In this document: one piece after another, positions 18,477-27,901 of the stretch
How the letters are laid out: every line of letters starts with the position of its first letter
Position numbering within the stretch: position 1 is the stretch's first letter
NCBI RefSeq assembly: GCF_005405185.1
Contig: NZ_BJDO01000003.1
Coordinates: 1 to 64,000, forward strand
Reading direction: 5' to 3'
Length of the DNA stretch: 64,000 bases
Source of the DNA: Secundilactobacillus hailunensis
GTDB taxonomy: Bacteria > Bacillota > Bacilli > Lactobacillales > Lactobacillaceae
Translations under genes and position numbers: made by a program
Notes under the pieces: generated by a model
Database searches by the model: none
The model's input: only the letters and a program-made list of their open reading frames with translations
Told to the model about the DNA's origin: nothing

Positions 18477-19808
18477 TTAATTATTCTTTAAAGACAGGTG
18501 ACTCAATAATTCTTCATAAGCCCGTTCGTACTTCTGGACATCGCCGGCACCCATAAAGACGACAACGGCATCATGGTAATCAAGCAGTGGTGACATATTA
18601 TCCAATTTCAGGATTTCGCCGCCCTTATTGATCTTTTTAGCCAGATCTTCGCTGGAAACTTTACCGTTGGATTCCCGGGCTGAACTGAAGATATCAGTCA
18701 AATAAACTTGATCAGCATTATTCAACGCCTTAGCAAAATCGTCCATCAACGCAATTACCCGGCTAAAGGTATGGGGCTGGAAGACCGCAATGACTTTCTT
18801 GTCAGGATACTTTTGACGTGCTGCATCTAAGGTTGCTCGAATCTCTGAAGGATGGTGGGCATAATCATCAATAATGGTCATGTCAGCAACTTTACGTTCA
18901 GCAAACCGACGCTTAACACCCTTAAAGCTTAAAATTTCATCTTTGATAGCGTCCAGGTCAACTTCTTCAAAGTAAGCCACCGCGATAACTGCCAAGGTAT
19001 TCAAAACGTTATGTTCACCAAACAGCGGAACGTGATAGTTGCCTAAGAATTCATCGTGATAGTAAACGTCAAACTGTGAACCCTTAGTGGTCCGCTTAAT
19101 ATTGCGAGCCTGAAAATCATCTTTGTCACCAGTACCGTAATAGTAAATCGGCACATCTGACTTCAGCCGACGCAGATTTTCATCGTCGCCCCAGGCAAAG
19201 ATACCCTTGGTCACTTGGTTAGCAAACGTCTGGAAAGCACTGAACACATCGTTGATATCCTTGTAATAATCAGGGTGATCAAAGTCAATGTTGGTCATAA
19301 TGGCATAGTCGGGCTTAGCGGCTAAGAAATGACGCCGATACTCGTCAGCTTCGTAAACGAAGAAACGGGCATTAGGTGTCCCCTTGCCAGTCCCATCACC
19401 GATCAGGTAACTGGTTGGTGCAATTCCGGACAACACGTGTGAAAGTAAACCAGTCGTACTGGTCTTACCATGAGCGCCGGCAACCCCAATACTGGTATAG
19501 CCTTCGATTAACTTACCCAGGAATTCATGGTACCGGTAGACCGGTAGACCCATGTCCCGTGCTTTTTTGATTTCTGGATGATCATCCGTGAAGGAATTCC
19601 CAGCAATGACCGTTAAGCCCTCGTGAATATTCGCTTTGTCGAATGGGTAAACCGGAATTTTCGCCTGTTCCAGTCCGCGTTGCGTAAACGTGTACTGGGT
19701 AATATCTGATCCGGCTACCTTATAACCTTTGTCGTGTAAGATGAGCGCTAATGAGCTCATCCCTGATCCTTTGATTCCAACAAAATAATACGTGGTTGTG
19801 TTGTCCAT
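18477..19808 (-). CDS. murC: UDP-N-acetylmuramate--L-alanine ligase
   Basis: MurC (443 aa) adds L-Ala to UDP-MurNAc in peptidoglycan synthesis. Visible motifs are the N-terminal [11 protein letters not shown] dinucleotide-like loop, the ATP-binding [12 protein letters not shown], and [12 protein letters not shown] in the C-terminal domain. The start is ATG at 19808, 6 nt after AGAGG. It follows sftA as in B. subtilis, with a 146-nt gap that holds nothing I recognise. Confidence 0.97.
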   Translation of the reverse strand: MDNTTTYYFVGIKGSGMSSLALILHDKGYKVAGSDITQYTFTQRGLEQAKIPVYPFDKANIHEGLTVIAGNSFTDDHPEIKKARDMGLPVYRYHEFLGKLIEGYTSIGVAGAHGKTSTTGLLSHVLSGIAPTSYLIGDGTGKGTPNARFFVYEADEYRRHFLAAKPDYAIMTNIDFDHPDYYKDINDVFSAFQTFANQVTKGIFAWGDDENLRRLKSDVPIYYYGTGDKDDFQARNIKRTTKGSQFDVYYHDEFLGNYHVPLFGEHNVLNTLAVIAVAYFEEVDLDAIKDEILSFKGVKRRFAERKVADMTIIDDYAHHPSEIRATLDAARQKYPDKKVIAVFQPHTFSRVIALMDDFAKALNNADQVYLTDIFSSARESNGKVSSEDLAKKINKGGEILKLDNMSPLLDYHDAVVVFMGAGDVQKYERAYEELLSHLSLKNN

Positions 19809-19957
19809 CAAAATCCTCTTTTCATCGTTTCAATGATTAATTTAGGCCGACTATTGCTGGTTAATCAGCCATCATTGGTCCATATCAATATTTTAGCAGA
19901 GCGAACACATCTTGAACAGTGCATTTTATGCAATGTAACATGAGTGGCTTTCACTCT

Positions 19958-22552
19958 TTAATCGGTTCTTGGCGCACGCATTTCAGCCAGCTGTTTTTCA
20001 GTGAGAAAAACATCGCGAGGCTTTGAGCCGTTTTGTGCCGAAATATACTGCTTGTCTTCCAAGGTATCAATTAAGTTGGCCGAACGGTTGTAACCAATGG
20101 AAAAGACCCGTTGCAGCTTAGAAGTCGAGACCGTTTTTTCCTGAACAATATAGTCCAAAACTTCCGGCAGCAATTCATCTTGGCTCTCAGCAACCTGCTG
20201 TTTTGCCAGCAGGCCGTCGGGATCAAACGCATAGTGCGGTTTGCCTTGTGTCCGGACAAAGTCAGTGACGCGGTCAACTTCTTTATCAACGTAGGTGCCT
20301 TGCAGCCGAACCGGTTGGGAAGCACCGTTGCCAAGAAAGAGCATATCGCCCTTCCCTAGCAGACGTTCAGCACCGGACGTATCAATAATGGTCCGTGAAT
20401 CAACTTGCGATGATACCATAAAGGCCACCCGTGTTGGAATATTGTTCTTGATAGTGCCGGTGACAATATCCACGCTTGGCCGTTGCGTGGCAATCAGCAA
20501 GTGAATCCCCGCTGCCCGCGCTTTTTGCGTGATCCGCACGATGTAGTCTTGAACCTCACTAGAAGCCATCATCATCAAATCAGCTAATTCATCAATGACG
20601 ATCACGATGTATGGCAGCTTTTGTGCATCATTATCCGTTAGTTCGGCACGCTCATTATATTGTTCAATATTACGAACGCCAGCCGCTGCTAAGCGGTCAT
20701 AGCGGTCATCCATTTCTTTAACTGCCCATTTAAGTGCCGCTGCTGCTGCCTTGGAATCAGAGATCACTGGTGACAGTAAATGCGGTAACCCATCGTAAGG
20801 CGCTAATTCAACCGCCTTTGGGTCGATCAGCAGTAACCGCAGTTGAGCCGGCGTTGCTTTGTACAGTAACGAGATCAGCAGACTGTTGATAAAGACTGAT
20901 TTCCCAGACCCTGTCGCACCAGCAATCAGACCATGCGGCATCCTGCGCAGATCGTAGACTCTAGGCTGTCCAAATAAGTCAACCCCAAGGGCCACTGTCA
21001 ACGGTGATTTGCTGTCTTTAAAGGCTTTTGAACCCAACACTTCTGACAGCATGACCGGGCGCGTTTTCGGGTTAGGAATTTCAATTCCAACGGTAGTCTT
21101 ACCAGGAATCGGTGCTTCAATCCGAATATCTTTCGCCGCTAAAGCAAGTTTCAGATCATCCGTTAAATTCGTAATTTTATTAACTTTCACACCCAGTGCT
21201 AAATGAACCTGGAACTGAGTCACAGTTGGTCCCACTGTCCAGTCCACCACGTGTGCATCTACGTGAAAAGCCTGCAGCGTTTCATCAAGAACTTCGCCTT
21301 GATGTTCGATCCATTCGTCTAACGCGCTTTCATCCGCCACTACGGGTTTAGTTAATAACGACGTTGAGGGGAATTGATACCCCCGCTCATCTGAATTGAC
21401 CTCGCTCACCGGTTTGGCCGTTGGCTTATCGTGAAATAATGCCAGTTTATTCATTTGCGAACTGGTATTTTCCTCTTGTAAAATATCGCCTAAAGAATGG
21501 CCTAAGCCATGTTCAGGCTGTGATTCTGGTTTCGACTGTGTTTTTTTTGGTGCTGGTGTTTTCGTTACTGATTCTTTCGCTGTTGGTGCTTTCGGTTCCA
21601 CTGGCTTAGGCTCTAGCTGCTTATCAGCCGTCTGCACTGGTGTCGTCGATTGAGGATCAGAAACCGTCTGTTCCGGCTTTAATTCGGTAACCGGTTTAGC
21701 TGCCAAAGCTGACGCATTAGCCGCTTCAATCTGTGGTTGATTCGGCTGCGGCTGAACGACTTCTTGACCATCTGCAGAACTGGCTGGCTGATCTGAAACC
21801 TCATCATTATTTTTGTGAGTTGCAGTATCAGTTACCGTTGAAGCTGCTGAATCAGTGGCTGGTTGCGCTGGTTGTTCTGTATCAACTGGCTCATCAGACA
21901 CTGTTTCATCAGCTAACTGGTCATTTGGGATTTCAGTCTCTGATTGTTCATCATTAGGCTGAACCGGTTCTTGATCATGGGTATGATGCTCTTCCGGTGT
22001 CTGCTCAGGCACTTCTGATTGCTCAGTGGTAGTGACTGACGGCGTAACAGAATTATCAATATCGTGTGTTGATTGTGGTTGAGCTTGTTCTACATCCTGG
22101 TTTAACGGCTCACTGCCATCGTCAAACAGGATCACGTCACTATCCTCTTTTTGAAAATAGCGTTTAATGATGGCCCCGTAATCAATTTTTGGTTGTCGTT
22201 TCACACTTCGATGAAGCTGTTTGGGAATTTTAGTCGGCCGAAACGGTGTCGAATTACGCCTTTCATCTGGGTCTTGAGACTGCCTTTTAGACTGTCGTGG
22301 CACTTCGCGTACTGGCTGCGTTTCGCGCTGTCTTCGTTCTTCACGCTGGCGCTGTTCTTCTTGTTGACGGCGTTCTTCGTGCTGCAGTAATTCTTGCCGC
22401 TGCGCCTCAGTTCGCCGCAGAATTGCCGGTTCCTCAGACGTTTCGTGTGACTGCTTACCAGGATCTTTAAATTGCAGTGAAGCGGGTTCTTGAGCCGACT
22501 TTTCTGGTCGGCGATATCTCCGGTAAAAAGCTGGTCCATCATAGTGATTCAT
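19958..22552 (-). CDS. sftA: Soluble FtsK/SpoIIIE-type DNA translocase (SftA-like)
   Basis: An 864-residue DNA translocase. The first 390 residues are low complexity, first Arg/Glu/Gln-rich and then Pro/Thr/Glu/Gln-rich, with no membrane segment. Alpha and beta motor domains follow with Walker A GATGSGKSVFINSLL near 546 and Walker B IVIVIDELADLMM near 640. The end is a gamma winged helix (RVFSIGYNRSANLIDTLE) that reads KOPS/SRS-like sites. Absence of N-terminal helices plus the ytpR-murC context identify it as the cytoplasmic SftA rather than the septal SpoIIIE. SftA clears DNA from the closing septum. Confidence 0.94.
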   Translation of the reverse strand: MNHYDGPAFYRRYRRPEKSAQEPASLQFKDPGKQSHETSEEPAILRRTEAQRQELLQHEERRQQEEQRQREERRQRETQPVREVPRQSKRQSQDPDERRNSTPFRPTKIPKQLHRSVKRQPKIDYGAIIKRYFQKEDSDVILFDDGSEPLNQDVEQAQPQSTHDIDNSVTPSVTTTEQSEVPEQTPEEHHTHDQEPVQPNDEQSETEIPNDQLADETVSDEPVDTEQPAQPATDSAASTVTDTATHKNNDEVSDQPASSADGQEVVQPQPNQPQIEAANASALAAKPVTELKPEQTVSDPQSTTPVQTADKQLEPKPVEPKAPTAKESVTKTPAPKKTQSKPESQPEHGLGHSLGDILQEENTSSQMNKLALFHDKPTAKPVSEVNSDERGYQFPSTSLLTKPVVADESALDEWIEHQGEVLDETLQAFHVDAHVVDWTVGPTVTQFQVHLALGVKVNKITNLTDDLKLALAAKDIRIEAPIPGKTTVGIEIPNPKTRPVMLSEVLGSKAFKDSKSPLTVALGVDLFGQPRVYDLRRMPHGLIAGATGSGKSVFINSLLISLLYKATPAQLRLLLIDPKAVELAPYDGLPHLLSPVISDSKAAAAALKWAVKEMDDRYDRLAAAGVRNIEQYNERAELTDNDAQKLPYIVIVIDELADLMMMASSEVQDYIVRITQKARAAGIHLLIATQRPSVDIVTGTIKNNIPTRVAFMVSSQVDSRTIIDTSGAERLLGKGDMLFLGNGASQPVRLQGTYVDKEVDRVTDFVRTQGKPHYAFDPDGLLAKQQVAESQDELLPEVLDYIVQEKTVSTSKLQRVFSIGYNRSANLIDTLEDKQYISAQNGSKPRDVFLTEKQLAEMRAPRTD

Positions 22553-22602
22553 ATTTAGTCATCCATTCAATATTCAAGTTAGTTAGCTTATCAATTCAGG
22601 GC

Positions 22603-22629
22603 AAAATAAAAAGGAGCCAAGGCCCCTTT
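22603..22629 (-). terminator. Terminator between ytpR and sftA
   Basis: AAAGGGGCC / GGCTCCTTT with a following T-rich run on the minus strand, just past the ytpR stop. sftA is therefore probably transcribed on its own. Confidence 0.7.
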
Positions 22630-22641
22630 CGCGTCGTTCAT

Positions 22642-23277
22642 CTAACTGAATAAAGTCTGTGCCTTGTTAAAGTCAAATGGCGTTCCAACTTCGTAATCAT
22701 CAGGTAAAATCAACGCGCCCGGCCGATCGGGTGCCCCAGGAATCTTTAATTCTCTTCCTGATGAAATCATACCATCACTTTCAACGCCACGCAATTTACC
22801 AGGCCAAATAATCTCGCCATTTGGCATCATTGCACCAACTTCAGCAACCACCACTTTGATATCGGCTTGCATGTTCGGTGAACCGGACACGATTTGCAAT
22901 GTCTGACCGTCCTGAACACGGGTTTTAGTCACCAATAAATGATCAGATTTAGGATGCGGTTCAGCTGATTCGACATAACCGACAATGAATCTGGCGTCTA
23001 AATCGGCCTTTAATTCCGGTTTAAACCCAGCATCAGCCAGTGCCTTGTTCAGCGTGGCAACCTGCTTAGCTGATAAAAACACCTGACCATTCTGATCGAT
23101 CGGTCCTAAGATAGCTGACACGTGAGCCACGTTATAGCCCAAGGTAGTATCAGTTTTGGGATCAAAAATTCGGGTAAAATCACCCTTAGTGACAACGGAT
23201 TGTTCTTCGGCATCTGGTGCAACGTAGATAATCATTACGTCACCCAGTGCTTTTTGATTATAACTAGAAATTAACAT
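22642..23277 (-). CDS. ytpR: YtpR-family tRNA-binding-domain protein
   Basis: A 211-residue protein. Residues 1-90 are a DUF4479-like domain and residues 95-205 an OB-fold EMAP/Trbp111 tRNA-binding domain (FIVGYVESAEPHPKSDHLLVTK ... QIVSGSPNM, as in the PheT N-terminus). It binds tRNA in a structure-specific way, and no enzymatic role is known. The start is ATG at 23277, 6 nt after AAAGGA. An upstream ATG lies inside that SD. It follows the thioredoxin gene as in B. subtilis ytpP-ytpQ-ytpR. Confidence 0.92.
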   Translation of the reverse strand: MLISSYNQKALGDVMIIYVAPDAEEQSVVTKGDFTRIFDPKTDTTLGYNVAHVSAILGPIDQNGQVFLSAKQVATLNKALADAGFKPELKADLDARFIVGYVESAEPHPKSDHLLVTKTRVQDGQTLQIVSGSPNMQADIKVVVAEVGAMMPNGEIIWPGKLRGVESDGMISSGRELKIPGAPDRPGALILPDDYEVGTPFDFNKAQTLFS

Positions 23278-23304
23278 GGAGCATCCTTTCAAAAGCAGGA
23301 GAAC

Positions 23305-23622
23305 TTACAGTGCGTTAATAAAGTCTTCTACTTGCTGTTTTGTTTTACGGTCTTTGTTAACGAAGCGGCCGATTTCTTCACCATTATTATACGCAATAAA
23401 GCTAGGAATGCCTAACACATTTAAGTCAACTGCCAGATCAATGTTTTCATCACGGTCAACGGCCAAGAACTTAAAGTCCGGATATTCAGCTTCAATTGCC
23501 GGCATTGCGGGCTTGATAAAGGCGCAATCAGGGCACCAGGTAGCTGAGAAGAACAGCATATATCTGCCGTCCTTAATTTTTTCAGATAGTTGGTCTTTCG
23601 TCATTTGAGGTAATTTTTCCAT
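23305..23622 (-). CDS. ytpP: Thioredoxin-like protein (YtpP family)
   Basis: A 105-residue thioredoxin fold with the redox motif ATWCPDC near residue 31 and the cis-Pro segment LGIPSF. It is cytoplasmic with no signal peptide. The CPDC active site and context with ytpR point to YtpP rather than the main thioredoxin TrxA (WCGPC). The natural substrate is unknown. Confidence 0.93.
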   Translation of the reverse strand: MEKLPQMTKDQLSEKIKDGRYMLFFSATWCPDCAFIKPAMPAIEAEYPDFKFLAVDRDENIDLAVDLNVLGIPSFIAYNNGEEIGRFVNKDRKTKQQVEDFINAL

Positions 23623-23754
23623 TGTGTATTCTCCTTGCTTACTTTTAATTAGTAAATTGATTATACATCATTTCCCAAAAAAAGACATTAATGTGGTATC
23701 AAAACGTAATTTGAGCTACCATAATACTAAACAACAGCGCAGGAGGAAACGCCT

Positions 23755-24081
23755 ATGGAACTCAATGTCAAAGATTATCAGCAACTCAGTCTGCTATCCC
23801 TGTTAAGCATCTTATTTGGCTTTTTAATGGGAAGAACTGTGTTTACCCGTCAGTATCTGACACCGGATGCCATTCTAAGTCAGGTCAAACAGGCCTTTCG
23901 CAAAGAATCGACGATCGAGGGCGCTTGGATCGATGAGCATCCGCACAAGCACGCGCAGTTTGCGATTCACACCATGGTTTATAGCGGCGGTCTTTCCCGT
24001 CTGGAAGATAACAAGCTCGTTTCTTACGAGTTCATTGCGGATGCTAAGACTGGCAGTATTTTAAAAATGCAGCGCCTTTAA
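23755..24081 (+). CDS. Small membrane-anchored PepSY-like protein
   Basis: A 108-residue protein with one N-terminal hydrophobic helix (LLSLLSILFGFLMG) and an extracytoplasmic domain of about 75 residues. That domain resembles a PepSY unit (a YEFIADAKTGSILKMQ-type C-terminal strand). The start has AGGAGG 8 nt upstream. Its function is unknown, and PepSY units elsewhere inhibit proteases or bind cell-wall ligands. The assignment is by eye and weak. Confidence 0.75.
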   Translation: MELNVKDYQQLSLLSLLSILFGFLMGRTVFTRQYLTPDAILSQVKQAFRKESTIEGAWIDEHPHKHAQFAIHTMVYSGGLSRLEDNKLVSYEFIADAKTGSILKMQRL

Positions 24082-24138
24082 TTGACCTGCACATCATCAA
24101 CAAACTAACTGAGCTGTTGACCTCATCTAATCATTAAA

Positions 24139-24176
24139 TGATGCCCCACTGTAAATTTACAGTGCGGGCATTTTTT
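24139..24176 (+). terminator. Terminator after the PepSY-like gene
   Basis: GCCC-CACTGTAAA / TTTACAGTG-CGGGC, followed by ATTTTTT on the plus strand. It sits between two converging genes. Confidence 0.88.
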
Positions 24177-24179
24177 CAC

Positions 24180-24815
24180 TTAAAAATGAGCAACCAACTT
24201 ATAAATGGGCCCCTTAGCACTAAACTTCTCTTCATATTCGGTCTGCACATTACCGACGTTACCGTCACTGTTATGCAGATCGAGCCAAACTTCTTCAAAG
24301 GTCATGCCAAAGTTGTTGAAGCTCATCAACGAATATTCAAATAAACCGCGGTTATCCGTTTTAAACTGAATTCGACCCTCTTTTTTAAGCACTTTTTGAT
24401 AGTGAACTAAAAAGTTGGGTGCGGTCAGGCGACGCTTAGTATGCCGCTTTTTAGGCCAAGGATCTGAAAAGTTCAAGTACAATTTATCGACTTCGCCTTC
24501 AGCAAACAAGGTGTCGATATTGGCACCATCCGTTTCGACCAGCTGCACGTTCGTCAGCCCGCTTTCAACTAATTTACGCAGTGCAGTGGCGATTACCGAT
24601 TCCTGAATTTCAATTCCCAAAAAGTTGATTTCTGGGTTTTGACGAGCCATTTCGATAATAAATTGTCCCTTACCGATTCCAATTTCAACCTGAATGGGTT
24701 GCTGGCTTGGAAAACGTTCCTGCCAGTGACCCAGCTGTGATGCCGGATCCGTTACGATCAAATCTGCGTGATCCTTAATGTAGGGTGCTGCCCACGGTTT
24801 CTTACGTACCCGCAT
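24180..24815 (-). CDS. trmB: tRNA (guanine46-N7)-methyltransferase
   Basis: TrmB (211 aa) makes m7G46 in tRNA. The SAM loop EIGIGKGQFI, the LYLNFSDPWPKKRHTKRRL motif and the TDNRGLFEYS region are all diagnostic. The start MRVRKKPWA is standard for the family. Confidence 0.97.
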   Translation of the reverse strand: MRVRKKPWAAPYIKDHADLIVTDPASQLGHWQERFPSQQPIQVEIGIGKGQFIIEMARQNPEINFLGIEIQESVIATALRKLVESGLTNVQLVETDGANIDTLFAEGEVDKLYLNFSDPWPKKRHTKRRLTAPNFLVHYQKVLKKEGRIQFKTDNRGLFEYSLMSFNNFGMTFEEVWLDLHNSDGNVGNVQTEYEEKFSAKGPIYKLVAHF

Positions 24816-24838
24816 GATATTCCTCCGATTTCCAAGAT

Positions 24839-24872
24839 AAAACGGCGAACTTAAGTCAAGCTCGCCGTTTAA
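24839..24872 (-). terminator. Probable terminator after ecsB
   Basis: AACGGCGA ... TCGCCGTT forms an 8-bp stem with a short T-rich tail on the minus strand, between ecsB and trmB. Confidence 0.6.
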
Positions 24873-24929
24873 GATTACTGTTTATTTTAGGCAAACAAGC
24901 CAGTTCAGTCAACTGGTTTTTGCGTTTCA

Positions 24930-26141
24930 CTACTTTTTCCGTTTCAATCGCAGCGGCAGATAGTACTGCACCATCAAAACCACTTCCGCTAATTCAATCA
25001 CTAATGTAATCAGCCCCATTTGCCAACTTGGGTTAGCGATGATGACCATGACCAAGAATAAAATGGCCGTTAATCCCGTTAAGGCAAACATTAACCGTCT
25101 GAAGCTGTTCACCCGCTGAGATTCGGCAATCGGATACAGATGGGTAAACACGATATCGTCAAACTGCCAGTAAAACGGGATCAGCTGGAAACCAATCAGG
25201 TACAAGAACAGTGCTGCTAAAGCAATCGGTAGCCAAGTCCCACGCACGAAGTACAACAGGATCATGCCCAAAATCGTGAGCCGTAAATAAAGGCCACTAA
25301 ATTCACCGCTACGCACAATACCGTGGCTGTAGAGGTAGAGATAGGTGTTTTTCGGCGTGGCTTTGACGCTATTTAACAGCCAGTCCAAATAACGGCGACG
25401 CTTAGCCACCCCTTTGAGCATGGGCACGTTAGTAAAGAGGTTAAAGAACCGGTAAACGCCTAACATACGGTTATTTTCTAAGCCAATAGCGTGCCACCAG
25501 TCAAACGGTACCGCATTGAAGCGACGATCGGCGACGCGCAACCCAACTGCCAAAATTAACGCCAACAGCAGTCCAATCAGTGGCATGCCATAAACGCTGA
25601 CTAGCAAAATAATCAGTGGAGCTAACCACTTGAACCAGAAGGATTGCTTTAGCCAGCTAGTCTTAACTTGAAAACGGCTAACAATGGCTAAACTAAACAA
25701 ACTATCCTTTAGCAACAATTGCGCGACCGCTATCATGGCCAGATCAACGACTGGCATCCCATCAGTCACCTGAATGAAAGGTAATAGAACAAACATCCCA
25801 AACAGTTCATAAATAAAAGCTAACCCCTCACTATACAACCGGGCACCCTTCAAATACTGGCGAATATCGGCTTCTCGCGGTAACAAGAAGACCACATCGG
25901 CGTCTTGAAACAGCGTGGCAAACCGGCCCATTTGAAGAACCAATAATAAAACGACCACAATCACGGGCTTGGCCCACCACAAATTAGGCTGCAGTTCCTT
26001 TAACCCATTGGAATAGGCTAACCCAAGACCGCCGATAAAAATCAGCAGCGCAAACACAAAGTGGTCGTTGAAGACCAGTCGCAGGTACTTAAACATTTCT
26101 TTTAAATGACTGGCTAAACGTTTTCGATATAAATTATTCAT
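24930..26141 (-). CDS. ecsB: EcsB-family ABC transporter permease
   Basis: A 403-residue polytopic protein with about nine hydrophobic helices, typical of EcsB. The motif FLLPREADIRQYLKGAR between early helices is characteristic of the family. It pairs with EcsA, whose gene overlaps it by 8 nt. In B. subtilis and staphylococci Ecs affects intramembrane protease RasP activity, secretion and export of linear peptides. The substrate here is unknown. Confidence 0.93.
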   Translation of the reverse strand: MNNLYRKRLASHLKEMFKYLRLVFNDHFVFALLIFIGGLGLAYSNGLKELQPNLWWAKPVIVVVLLLVLQMGRFATLFQDADVVFLLPREADIRQYLKGARLYSEGLAFIYELFGMFVLLPFIQVTDGMPVVDLAMIAVAQLLLKDSLFSLAIVSRFQVKTSWLKQSFWFKWLAPLIILLVSVYGMPLIGLLLALILAVGLRVADRRFNAVPFDWWHAIGLENNRMLGVYRFFNLFTNVPMLKGVAKRRRYLDWLLNSVKATPKNTYLYLYSHGIVRSGEFSGLYLRLTILGMILLYFVRGTWLPIALAALFLYLIGFQLIPFYWQFDDIVFTHLYPIAESQRVNSFRRLMFALTGLTAILFLVMVIIANPSWQMGLITLVIELAEVVLMVQYYLPLRLKRKK

Positions 26142-26871
26142 GCTGATCAGCCCTCGTCATTGACATGTAGATGTCATCTAAGGATTCTCCTGCATCTGGC
26201 AGTGCCTTGCGCAATTCTGGCAGCGTGCCTTCCGTCTTGACCGTACCATCGTGCAGCAACACGAAGCGGTCACAGTATTTTTCAGCGGTGTCTAGCACGT
26301 GTGTCGACATCAGCACACTGGCACCCCTTTGTTTTTGCTCATCGATCAAGTCCAGCAGATCATGCACCGCCAGCGGATCCAATCCTAAGAAGGGTTCGTC
26401 AATGATGAATAATGGCGCCTCCGTAATGAAGGCACACACGATCATGACCTTTTGCTTCATCCCCTTAGAAAAGTTGGCTGGAAACCAGTCCAACTTATTA
26501 TCTAAGCGAAAAATACTGAGCAAATGATTGGCTTTCTTCCAAGCCTCATCTCGGTCTAAGCTATACGCCATCATGGTCATTTCCAGATGTTCTTTTAGGG
26601 TCAGTTCCTGATAAAGGATCGGGGTTTCTGGAATATAGGCAATCTGTTTTTTATACCCATTTTTGTCTTGATTTAAAGTAATACCGTTAATTTTGATTTC
26701 ACCTTTAAAAGGTGTCAATAGTCCGATAATGTGGTTAATGGTGGTCGATTTACCAGCCCCATTCAGTCCAATTAGACCCACCAGTTCACCATTTTGAACG
26801 TCAAATGTCACTTCTTTTAAAACTGGTATTTGCGAATAGCCACCAACGAGATTCGTCACCTGAAGCGTCAT
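26134..26871 (-). CDS. ecsA: EcsA ABC transporter ATP-binding protein
   Basis: A 245-residue ATPase with Walker A GLNGAGKSTT near 38, the variant signature FSKGMKQKV, Walker B LFIIDEPFLG and the His switch STHVLD. The start is ATG at 26871, 6 nt after GAGGG. It is divergent from hit, the conserved ecs-hit layout. Confidence 0.95.
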   Translation of the reverse strand: MTLQVTNLVGGYSQIPVLKEVTFDVQNGELVGLIGLNGAGKSTTINHIIGLLTPFKGEIKINGITLNQDKNGYKKQIAYIPETPILYQELTLKEHLEMTMMAYSLDRDEAWKKANHLLSIFRLDNKLDWFPANFSKGMKQKVMIVCAFITEAPLFIIDEPFLGLDPLAVHDLLDLIDEQKQRGASVLMSTHVLDTAEKYCDRFVLLHDGTVKTEGTLPELRKALPDAGESLDDIYMSMTRADQHE

Positions 26872-26999
26872 AAACATCCCTCATTTCTCTGTTATTTTTA
26901 GTCAATTAGTTTCATTATATCATACGCAACGGTGTATAGAATTTGGGAATAATGCGGTATACTTAACGTAGTTTTATGATTTTTAAAGGAGGAACTGAA

Positions 27000-27437
27000 A
27001 TGATTCATAAATATGATGATGATTGTATTTTCTGTAAGATTATTAAGGGTGATGTCCCTAGTTACACCGTCTACGAAGATGACGATGTCAAAGCCTTTTT
27101 GGATATTTCACAAGGTACACCGGGTCACACCTTAGTGGTGCCAAAGACCCACGTGCCAGATATTTACGCCTATGATGCCGACTTAGCTGCCACCGTCTTT
27201 AGCAAGATTCCGCTAATTGCCAGAGCCATTAAAGCCTCTAACCCAGAGATCAAGGGTCTAAACATTTTAAACAATAACGGTAAGGTCGCCTATCAGTCCG
27301 TCTTTCACTCTCACATTCACCTGATTCCCCGTTACACCGATCACGATGATTTTGGAATGACCTTTAAGGATAACTCCAGCAAGTATGACGAAAAAGCTTA
27401 TACCGATATTCAAAATTCAATCAAATCACAATTTTAA
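27000..27437 (+). CDS. hit: HIT-family nucleotide-binding protein
   Basis: A 145-residue histidine-triad hydrolase or transferase acting on nucleoside phosphoramidates or dinucleotides. The start CIFCKIIKGDVPSYTVYEDD and the triad HSHIHLIPR are intact. AGGAGG lies 7 nt before ATG at 27000. Its position next to ecsAB and before prsA is conserved in Bacilli. Confidence 0.96.
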   Translation: MIHKYDDDCIFCKIIKGDVPSYTVYEDDDVKAFLDISQGTPGHTLVVPKTHVPDIYAYDADLAATVFSKIPLIARAIKASNPEIKGLNILNNNGKVAYQSVFHSHIHLIPRYTDHDDFGMTFKDNSSKYDEKAYTDIQNSIKSQF

Positions 27438-27452
27438 GGCTGAGGTGAAACT

Positions 27453-27779
27453 ATGAAACGATTTTTAACCAGTGCCCTGCTCACGGCTGGGGCCTCGTTA
27501 GCGGTTCATCTTTACCGCAAACAGCAGTCCCCAAAGGCGTTCGTCCAAGAAACCGTTGATCATGTGCAAGCCCGCAAAGCAGCCTTAACCAAGGTGAATC
27601 AGCAAGCTACTGACGTTAAGACCCGCTTGGCCGACTTTCAGGATGAACTTAAAAAAGCGCAGCCAGCCATTAACGGCATTGAAGCCGCCGTTGGTCAATT
27701 TCAATTTAAGATTCAGCCCCACGTGGACGAGATCAATGGCCGTCTATCAAAATTAGGGGAACCTAAATCGAATGAATAG
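27453..27779 (+). CDS. YtxH/YhaH-like small membrane-associated protein
   Basis: A 108-residue protein with a short hydrophobic N-terminus (LTSALLTAGASLAVHLY) and then a charged, probably coiled-coil tail. It matches the position of B. subtilis yhaH between hit and prsA. Function unknown. It starts 16 nt after the hit stop, with GAGGTG upstream, so it is probably co-transcribed. Confidence 0.75.
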   Translation: MKRFLTSALLTAGASLAVHLYRKQQSPKAFVQETVDHVQARKAALTKVNQQATDVKTRLADFQDELKKAQPAINGIEAAVGQFQFKIQPHVDEINGRLSKLGEPKSNE

Positions 27780-27810
27780 AAGTATTCAATTTTTATTAAG
27801 TTCCCTTTAC

Positions 27811-27831
27811 AACTGAAAATTGTTTTCAGTT
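27811..27831. promoter_or_regulatory. Perfect inverted repeat in the prsA promoter region
   Basis: AACTGAAAA - TTG - TTTTCAGTT, two 9-bp arms with a 3-nt spacer. A TATATT at 27837-27842 would place the -35 (TGAAAA, 27814-27819) inside this repeat. It could be an operator or an early transcript hairpin. Confidence 0.6.
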
Positions 27832-27901
27832 TATGTTATATTAAGTAAGATGTCCCATTGGGATGATACTAATCTAGAAAGAAATGGATGTGTTTTCGAA
27901 T

